A stretch of DNA of 64,000 bases from contig CM049308.1 of the NCBI GenBank assembly GCA_026874595.1, positions 23,714,367 through 23,778,366 on the forward strand, given 5' to 3'. Below are positions 55,919 to 64,000 of the stretch, in pieces; position 1 is the stretch's first letter, and each line of letters opens with the position of its first letter. A model generated the notes under the pieces. That model saw only the letters and a program-made list of their open reading frames with translations, made no database searches and was not told the origin of the DNA. The position numbers were made by a program, and so were the translations under genes. Source of the stretch: Sipunculus nudus (taxonomy: Eukaryota; Annelida; Sipuncula; Golfingiida; Sipunculidae).

Positions 55919-58900
55919 TAAACCTAGTATATGTGCCAATGTTGTCAACCAGAAAAAGTAACAGGTAATCTGATAGCTGAAAGTCCTGGTTTGTCTGACT
56001 TGCCGTCAGTTTTTACCGAATATTAAAAAAAATAGGACCGTACATATTAAGCTTTATCTCTTAATATATTCGAACATCAAAGCAAAAGCATGTGTAAACT
56101 GTAACAAATATTTATGTTAAACTGGAATATCAAATTTATATTTTCTTATAATTTGTTATGAATTTATAGATATAAGATTTCTTGCAAGCTTCCATTAACT
56201 CAGAAAGATGAATAACTCGAAATAATCCGATGTGTGTGAGTGACTTTTTTTAAAATAATTATTCTTAATTAAATATATGTTTTATCCAAACACCTTATGT
56301 CGTATATACACCTGAGTAGCTTATTATAAATTAATAAGATAAACAGAAGCATGCAGCTCTCCCATTGTGACTTTTTAATTGACGGCCCCTTGCTCCTCTG
56401 GATGGTACCAGTTATTCACAGTAATTAGTTATTATTACCCACTGAAGAGAGTAGGGTGGCCTGAAGAAGGTAAGCAAACAAATGGTACCCCACATTGGGA
56501 AGATGTCCCAGTATGAAATGTACACTGGTGACAAAAGCAAAGCTAAGTGATGCTCAAAAACAGAAAAAAAAAAGATATTAGTGGTTATCTGTCTTTGTAT
56601 TTTTACAACAAAATAAATTTATACCTTCACTTGTACTCGTTTTCTTAAATATAGTTTCCTTATATTTTGTTTAACATCTCCACAGGAAACTCATGCTAGA
56701 TACAGTATATATTTCCTTTCAGAATATTAGGTCCGTATCAGTTTTAATTCTGTACCAAAGCGCCAGGTAAATTTATGATTATATCTGTATAAAAGAAGTA
56801 TACTTAAATCTTTATGACAAGTTTCACAAAAATGTAGACCCTTAAAGAGTACTCAGACCTTCTGAAATTTAAAGGACCAACGATGGCTTTCATCAGCGGA
56901 ATAGCTTCTATCCAAGTCATGGATATCAAGCAGAAAGCACACCATGATAATCAAAATACCTAATAGCATGCCTTTTTTGGCTAGACTGGAAATTCTAGTT
57001 TCGTGTATACTACATCATTTATATTTTATCCGTATTTGTCTTACATTGAGAAAGGCATATTAGGGATCTCGTCCATTGCATTCGGAACTGGACGATATAT
57101 CGTTAACATGGTTATGATTTGAACTTTAATGCTCACTATATTTATCATTTGGGATATCGTATACATGAAAATAAATATTTACACGCAATGGTTGTTATAA
57201 ATGTTAATATTTTGTTCTTTCAAAATAATTTTAATGATGATGAAATGTTTTCAAATTTGGCTGTGAAAAAATACCCTTTTCACGTAATTTGTCAAATTCA
57301 TTTTTGTCAAATACAATGAAAAATGTCAAATATCGTCCAAACCGCGACATCATTATATGTATTTTACGGTCAACCGTAATTACATTTATGGTATTATAGC
57401 TATTTCTGGGATGTATATGTTCAAGGTCTCCATGATTACCGATGAGGCTGAGGCTCTACATCGGGCCTTTTTTATATAACGGATGAGGATTTTCAGCATA
57501 AGATATAATGTTTCAAAATGATCATTCAGCTAAAAACGTTTTAAATTACTTAAAATCGACCGTATACTTTTATCTCAATAATTCGGCAAAGAAAATTATT
57601 CTTTGTTATAAATATCGAAGTAGTACCTTTAATATTCCTGACATCAGCCAATCAAAAGATGACCATACTGTGACGAGAATTTTGCCAGCGTAAGGTTTAA
57701 ATTCCTATAAATTCGATTGCAACTGTGCATCATTATACCTTTTATGATGTGAAGGTTTTAATGTAATCTTTAGAACCGTTGTTCATTGTTTCCAAGAATT
57801 TAGCATATTTTAATATGAGCCATTTCGGAATTAATGATTAATAGATAATTAAACCACAGAGTTAATATAAATTCAAAACTAGAAGATTGATTTTACTTTT
57901 TGCTTTGTAAGAAGCATCTGTTCATTATTCAAGAGAATTTTTACTTTACAGGAGATGAGCGATTTTTATGAATAAATAAAACAATAACTGAGATGCATTT
58001 ATCGATAAAGTCCTATTGAAAGTATGGTCCGTTTTTCATATTGGTTAATAGAAATCATACTTTTCATTTTAAGTGAAACATGTTTAAACCATGTAACTTG
58101 ATTAATTTGTCTTTAATTGATTCACTTTGCCATGAAACAACATTCCTTTTAGTATTTAATTAACTTTGTACCAATTACAGAAATTTGCCATCTTTTTTTC
58201 ATAATTCATCAATATTAGCCTAATTGCATAACGTGGTCTTTCGGATTTGAATACAATATCCTGTTACAACCAGTGCTACGTGCATTTTATAATACTTGGA
58301 TACCGTGATGTACTAAATATCTGAAATAATGGCCTATTGTAGCTAGAAAGAAGTTCCACTTACTTCTTATTCCCTTACTCTAGATAATGACATCATTTCC
58401 GGACCACGACCTATCTTTTTCAATTCGATATTTGTTTTCTCATATCGTTTTCACGTACATTAAAACCGGTTTAATTTTGCAAAACGAAAAAGAATAAATA
58501 TATACGTCATAGGATTTACTTCTTTCTTGTTTTTCAGTCAGAGAAACAACCCTCTTTTATCTTAACCCCTTGCAATGGTTTTGCTAAATCTTTTGTAACC
58601 TGTGCATTTTATGAGAGTAAAAAACGAAATTTGATTAATTAATATTATTTATGGTAATATTGTAAATAATGGGATTAAATCGCCTATTCAAGATGTCCAT
58701 AGCTTTAGTTTGTATAAAAGTAAATATTTAAGATACAAGTTTTGTTTTAAGATGCAAACCCAGTTCGATTTTCCATTGTGTAATACTTCTTACAGTTTTA
58801 CTTCTCATTAATAAAGAGTTAAGCGTAATGTTTATACGTGTATTTGCTTCATTTTTTATTTTTATCAATCTCTATTTGTATTAAGGATCGACAAATTTCA

Positions 58901-59200
58901 AGGCTTATTAAGATTTTATCACACTTGATATTTCGTTCCATACCAACGAGTTCTTTCACCATGAAACTGTTTTGAACACAAGTTTGACCGTTCGACAAAT
59001 ATGCTTACCTGTTTTATTCTTTTTTGTATTCAAGTTAGAAATATCAAATGCAAAATTACACAGAGAGTTTCAAGGGTCGAGAGCTTTCCGAAAATTTAAA
59101 TAGGACAGACAGACAATAGGGAATGCAAAGACTTATAAAATGAGCCATAGTTTGTGAAGATAGGACACATTTGGACCACGTTATGAGCAAAATAATATTT
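55919..59200. other. No gene recognised
   Basis: Very AT-rich sequence with no arrays, exons or RNA genes that I can identify. Confidence 0.5.
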
Positions 59201-59870
59201 TCGGTGACCTTTGCCTTGACCTTTGACCTGACTCCACTAAAAACAGGAGTTTCGTTTTTCTATTAACTTAATAACTTTCAGATTGATTGCTTTAGATGTG
59301 TGGCCAGTAGAGCGAAAAAGGTGAAATTTTGTAACATCTCGTTTGACGAGAAACGCAACGAGATTTCCCGAGATTTGGGATAAAGTCCATTAAAACTATG
59401 GTGCCTGAAGACCCCTCTAGCTTTAAAAATGGCAACGTTAGATTCTAGGAAAGTTCCAGAAAATGCATAACCATGGTAACAGCAAATTTAGACAGCTGCA
59501 TATGAGAAGAAAGGCCATGGAATGGTGAGTAAAATGAGCTACATTATTTAAGCGGCTACGATAAATTTTGACGAAGAAAATAAAAAAAAATCTTTTGTTT
59601 AGTTTTTTAATGACCTTGACCTGAACCTTTGGACTATTTAGTCTTAAAGAAATACTGGAACTTTAGGTATTTGATCAACAGAATAACATTCAGAGGGATC
59701 TTTTTGTATTAAGTTTATCCTGTGGAAAGCCATATGTCACATGAAATAACAAGCATGGAGGCAAATTTGACAACTGACAAAAAGTTTGGACATACTGACA
59801 CTGAGATACCCGAGATGACTATTGACTAGTCCATCAACTTGAGAAAGAATAGGAACATATTGACCTATAG

Positions 59871-60835
59871 TTTATGTAGCTAAGTTATTGTTTTGGAGAT
59901 ATGGTCAAAAATGATATCTTGTAGTGTTTCGAGTTCAGCGCCCCCTAGCGGCTATTTTAATGAAATAAAAGATCTATTTAGAGATCATAGTGTTAGACAT
60001 AAGATGTACCAGTTCCCAAAGGATTCCTGCAAACCTGTGGCCTATAGAATGGTATATGAAAGACACAAGATCAATCAAACAGGCAAAATTGAGAATAACT
60101 AAAAAAAGACAGACATAATGACCCACTGACATATACGAGATGGCTAGACTATTCTTTGAGGACTGCATAGAAAAACAAATTGAGCTATAATTTATATAGC
60201 TAAGGTTTCAAGTTTTGGGGATATAGCCAAAAACGATGTGTTGTAGTGTTTCGAATGCAGTGCCTCCTAGCGGCTATCTTCCGAAAAGGATTTTTTAGAT
60301 ATGCGTGTAGATATAAGATGTACCAGTTTCCAAAGGATTCCTGTAAAACTGTGGCCTGTAGAATGGTATATGTAAGAAACAAGAAGCAGCAAACAAGCGA
60401 AATTGAGGACAACTGAAAAACAGACAGACATACTGACACACTGACGCATCCGAGATGAGAGTTGACTAAACTATACTTTGAGGAAAGCATAGAGAAACAA
60501 ATTTAGTTATAGTAAATGCAGCTAAGGTTTATAATTTTGGAGATATGGACAAAAAATATGTTGTAGTATTTCGAGTACAGCGCCTCCTGGCGGCTACGTT
60601 TCGAAAATGAAAAACCAGTTTTGAGATATTAATAGAAGACATAAGATGTATCAGTTTCAAAGGATTTCTACGAAACTGTGGCATGTAGAATGGTATATGT
60701 AAGGAACACGAACATGCAAGCAGGCGAAATAGAGGACAACTGATAAACAGACAGACATACTGACACACTGGAGATATCATTTGACCAGACCATCGCATGG
60801 AGAAATCCTAGAGGAACTAAATGAGCTATAATTGG
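59871..60835. repeat. 320-bp tandem repeat, three copies
   Basis: Anchors AGCGCCCCCTAGCGGCTA (59938), AGTGCCTCCTAGCGGCTA (60258) and AGCGCCTCCTGGCGGCTA (60579) give periods of 320 and 321. The units also share TAAGATGTACCAGTTTCCAA and AGACAGACATACTGACACA. The flanks (59200-59650, 60890-60930) carry GACCTTGACC stretches, so the array is probably the core of another element of the same general kind as that at 9.5-11.9 kb. Confidence 0.9.
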
Positions 60836-63400
60836 TGTAAACAGGACAATTATGGATGAAGTTGTGTCTAAAATAAGATTTTGAGGTTTGTTTGATGACC
60901 TTGGCCTTAACCTTTGACCAAAACAATAGGCTTCCAGGACATTTTGATTTTCATCAACTCTGTAAGTTTAAGATCGATTGTTACAAAATTGTGGCCAGTA
61001 GTTTCGGGACAAACACACAAAAACACCAACAAAAACACAATCAAACAGACATACGCAACTGACCAACATGCTTGCGAAAGTCGAAGAATTTCAGCAGGCA
61101 ATAAACGTCTGACGTCAATTTCATCAGTTAAGTGGATTTTACAGATTGTTCACAGGCTTAAATATTGCAGAAATAAAGAAAACTGACCACTTGCAAAATG
61201 AATGATATGATTTACTGGATCTGTTGGAATGTTCCCAAAATAAACAGCAAAGGAACCAAAGAGAACAAAAAAAACAAAAAAAAAAACAGTGGATATAACC
61301 ACCGAATAGGAAGTATTATACCATGTTTCCTATGCTATTTCCAACAATTTAAATTGAATTAACATAAACTCTTCTTCCGTTTAGTTTTGCGGCTTTGTTT
61401 ACCGTTATTCCGAAAATCAGTTTAACTTTAATGTTATTACTTTTCTCTTCCAAGGACTGTCATTTAAAAGAGGTCTTATTTCTTAAAATCATGTATAGTA
61501 TCAGCAACATACGAGAGATGGCGCTCATCAATCGGTTGTGTTCCTCAACGTGGATAACTGCTCTAGGATGATAGAAATTAAACTACGTCAGGAAATAAAA
61601 GCGAAATGCCGTATGCAGGATTTCTTATTACCGTTGTCTTAACTCATAATATTAATTGTTATAATACTTATAGGTTTAGCCGCATTAAAAAAAAACTTTC
61701 TTGGGCATGCTGCAGCATGATGATTGCATAGTACTTGCTAAACAACCTTAAACCCACTACCCTGTACAAGATTCCGTAAACCATACAGCCTCTCCCAGTC
61801 AGTATATATGTTTTGCAACTCTTCTTTTCATTCGCACTCATTTTGGGATTTAGCCTGCTAGATAAACTAGGAACGAATATATCTAAAATCTAAAATATAT
61901 ACGACGACCTCAGTCACCTGTATATTCCCGAGACGATCCCACTGAAATCTGACTGACAAAAATTTTAGAGTTACTTATTCAGCTATAAAAAATATGCAAG
62001 GACAGGAAGCATCTCACGATAAATCATCTATTTCCACACTTCCTGCCAAAGAATGAACAGACGGGTGATGATGTGTGAGTAATCATTTAATATCTTACAC
62101 CTATGAATAAGTTATCTGGATGCGAGGTTCCTAAGTATTTATTTATTTTCTTACATATTTTTATGAGCGGTTAATTTTGTTGTGCTTGAAAAAATATAAT
62201 GTCGCATCCTTGACACACTTGGCATTTGTGCATGTCATACGTTTTAAAATAATTAAAACCTCCGTCCCCTTTGGAACCTAACATACAGGAACACACATAC
62301 ACACACATATATAAAGTTTAGAAATAGGCCGATATTTTTTAATGTCTTTTTTGGGTACTCTTTGCATACTGAGTGATTCGTGCGAATTCCACTCATTTAG
62401 GCATACAGATTTAATAATGGATCTAACGCCATATAAGAAGCTATCCACTTTACGTTCGAGACGTGGGCTTGGCAGTAACGTTTGTATGCGAGAGAAAGTT
62501 ATGAAGTAAAATTCAATGTTAATGATGAACGCTGATAGAACGCTGATTGATTTAAACTTATCGTGGGAAATTTCTCACACAGTTGCAGTCCAACGATAGC
62601 AAGTGTTAGTCGCTTCTTCAATATTAATATGATGGAGGTTATTGCCATTCTCAGCTTTCAACAACTTCCCACATCCTTGTTTTAGCCCATCCTAATCATA
62701 TTAAATCTACTTGTTATGTTGTTTTTTATTCTACATCATGTATTAAATAAATTCTGAAGTTATTGTTAGTTGGTGTTGTCAGCTTTTTTAATGCATGTAG
62801 TCTCGTTGCCTAATAATATTTCGTGTGTCATTGTCAATAAAGCATGGTTTATGAGATTTTACTCAAACTTGCCTGATTGGTTGATGCTTATTAGACACGA
62901 ATAGAAAGGCTTCCTTCCAGAATATTTATGCAGCATTTATTTAAGTCGCAGTAAGATTAATGCGGATAAGTAAATGCTTCATTTTTTTAAGTCAGGGAGG
63001 CTGCTGCATTAAATTTCCTGTATGATCGTCGAAGGCGTGTGTGGTGAAGACCGTTTTTATGCGAGGTACGTTAAGACTTGCATAAAAAATAAGTAAGAAT
63101 TGCACAGCGGTCATAGAGGGATCTTTTTTTAACCTGAAGAGGAATTATGAGTTTGTGGGTTGGATATTAAAATTAAATCGATGGTACCAGAAGAGCTGTG
63201 GTTCACACGAGTAGGTTCATCTATTGGCTGTTCCAAACAAAAAGTTTACAGAGGAAATGACTGAAAGTTGCGATTCTTGCCCCTGCAGTCAATGTTGATA
63301 TCTCCATATAAGATATTGTTTGGGTATAACGAGAGGGAACGTTCAATATTTCTTTAAACAGGGGTTCGCTCTATAGATTTTCAATATCATCCATCGGCAA
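60836..63400. other. No gene recognised
   Basis: AT-rich. CATTTTTTTAAG-type and short CA tracts only; no exons, arrays or RNA genes identified. Confidence 0.5.
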
Positions 63401-63404
63401 TTCA

Positions 63405-63860
63405 TGTATATATGTGGAGGCGCCACTAGTCTGGAATATGAGATGGGGTAACCAAGATCTATGGACATCCAAACTTCGAGCCCAATACATTGAACCAATC
63501 ACCGAGACGAACAGATGGCAAAGGCATGGATGGACACCATGCGAAAATGATTGTAGCTGGCGCACCAGTCTTGGGAACGAGATGGGGTAACTGAGATCTA
63601 TGGAAATCCAAACTTCCAGCCCAATGCATTGAGTCCTTTTGAGATATGGGTTATTGTTATTAAAAAAGTCGCAAAGATGGACTCCTCAAAAAGGAATTTT
63701 GATGGCGCAAACAGTCTATATACGGTATGTCTGTCACACAGTTCACATGTGTCCCGATAATTATGCCGGGTTTAAGAAAAATAGGCGGTTGAACTCGGCT
63801 GAAAACAAAGTATCCGCCACATGTCCAGTTGTCGTTGTTTCCTTTGTCACCTAATATAAT
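63405..63860 (+). mobile_element. Fragment related to the 12-14 kb satellite element
   Basis: Two diverged units of about 140 bp share GAGATGGGGTAAC, GATCTATGGA and ATCCAAACTT. They are followed by TTCACATGTGTCCCGAT, CCGGGTTTAAGAAAA, GGCTGAAAACA and GTATCCGCCA, the same tail that ends the 280-bp array at 14155-14280. GAGGCGCCAC near 63417 is a decayed form of the palindrome. Confidence 0.65.
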
Positions 63861-64000
63861 TCGACTTGTTACAGGACATCTGAGATAACTGAATTCATAA
63901 TGAATAATTTACAATAGGCCAATCTTTAAAAAATATATTGTTTAAGTCAAAATTAATTTAATGAAATCAATCTTATCAAGTACTAAGATTATAATTAAAT

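Noticed and set aside
1-64000. tRNA or rRNA genes
   Set aside because: I noticed no cloverleaf with a proper T-loop and no rRNA-like block by eye; a covariance-model scan would be needed to be sure.

Overview
The window is animal nuclear DNA. It is AT-rich and crowded with (TA)n, (CA)n and (TAA)n microsatellites, decayed transposons and tandem satellites, and its only recognisable protein-coding genes are split into short exons (18 to 142 bases) by long GT-AG introns. Two 2.4-kb mobile elements whose variable tandem cores sit between shared ends resemble the pearl/Helentron elements described in bivalves, so a marine mollusc or similar lophotrochozoan is my best guess. That is an inference.

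The main content is a convergent (tail-to-tail) pair of paralogous genes of the PhoPQ-activated pathogenicity-related / autocrine proliferation repressor A family (PqaA/AprA-like, alpha/beta-hydrolase fold, Pfam PF10142). Gene A is on the plus strand. It enters the window already under way and runs through 13 exons from 1033 to a stop codon at 25033. Gene B is on the minus strand. It starts at 50381 with a signal-peptide exon and ends at 34006, with 14 exons located. I number exons E1-E16 by homology: gene A shows E4-E16, gene B shows E1-E13 and E16. Intron phases match at every boundary that can be compared, and E4, E8, E9 and E11 have identical lengths in both genes. This fits a duplication with inversion of one intron-containing ancestor. 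Both copies keep the Ser, Asp and His motif positions expected for an active alpha/beta hydrolase. Gene B is predicted to be secreted; the N-terminus of gene A lies before base 1.

Layout: 1-25033 gene A, whose large introns hold an inverted-terminal-repeat pair (1713-2901), a pearl-like element with GACCTTGACC-type repeats (9521-11905), a 280-bp satellite array (12250-14085), about 335-bp repeats (14296-15240), a CpG-dense element (15514-16539), a 3' pearl-like fragment (22441-23657) and a G-rich minisatellite (23846-24055). 25034-34005 is the region between the genes: an almost perfect 523-bp tandem duplication, a LINE remnant and an 894-bp CCGGTCCG-rich element. 34006-50381 is gene B, whose introns carry a hAT-like MITE with a probable 8-base target duplication, an LTR with TATA box and poly(A) signal, and a second pearl-like element. 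50382-64000 has no gene I can recognise: a small MITE, a LINE 3'-end remnant, a three-copy 320-bp tandem repeat, and a satellite fragment related to the 12-14 kb array.

The most unusual non-genic signal is the palindrome GGTGGCGCCACC, which recurs in several otherwise unrelated repeat families across the window.
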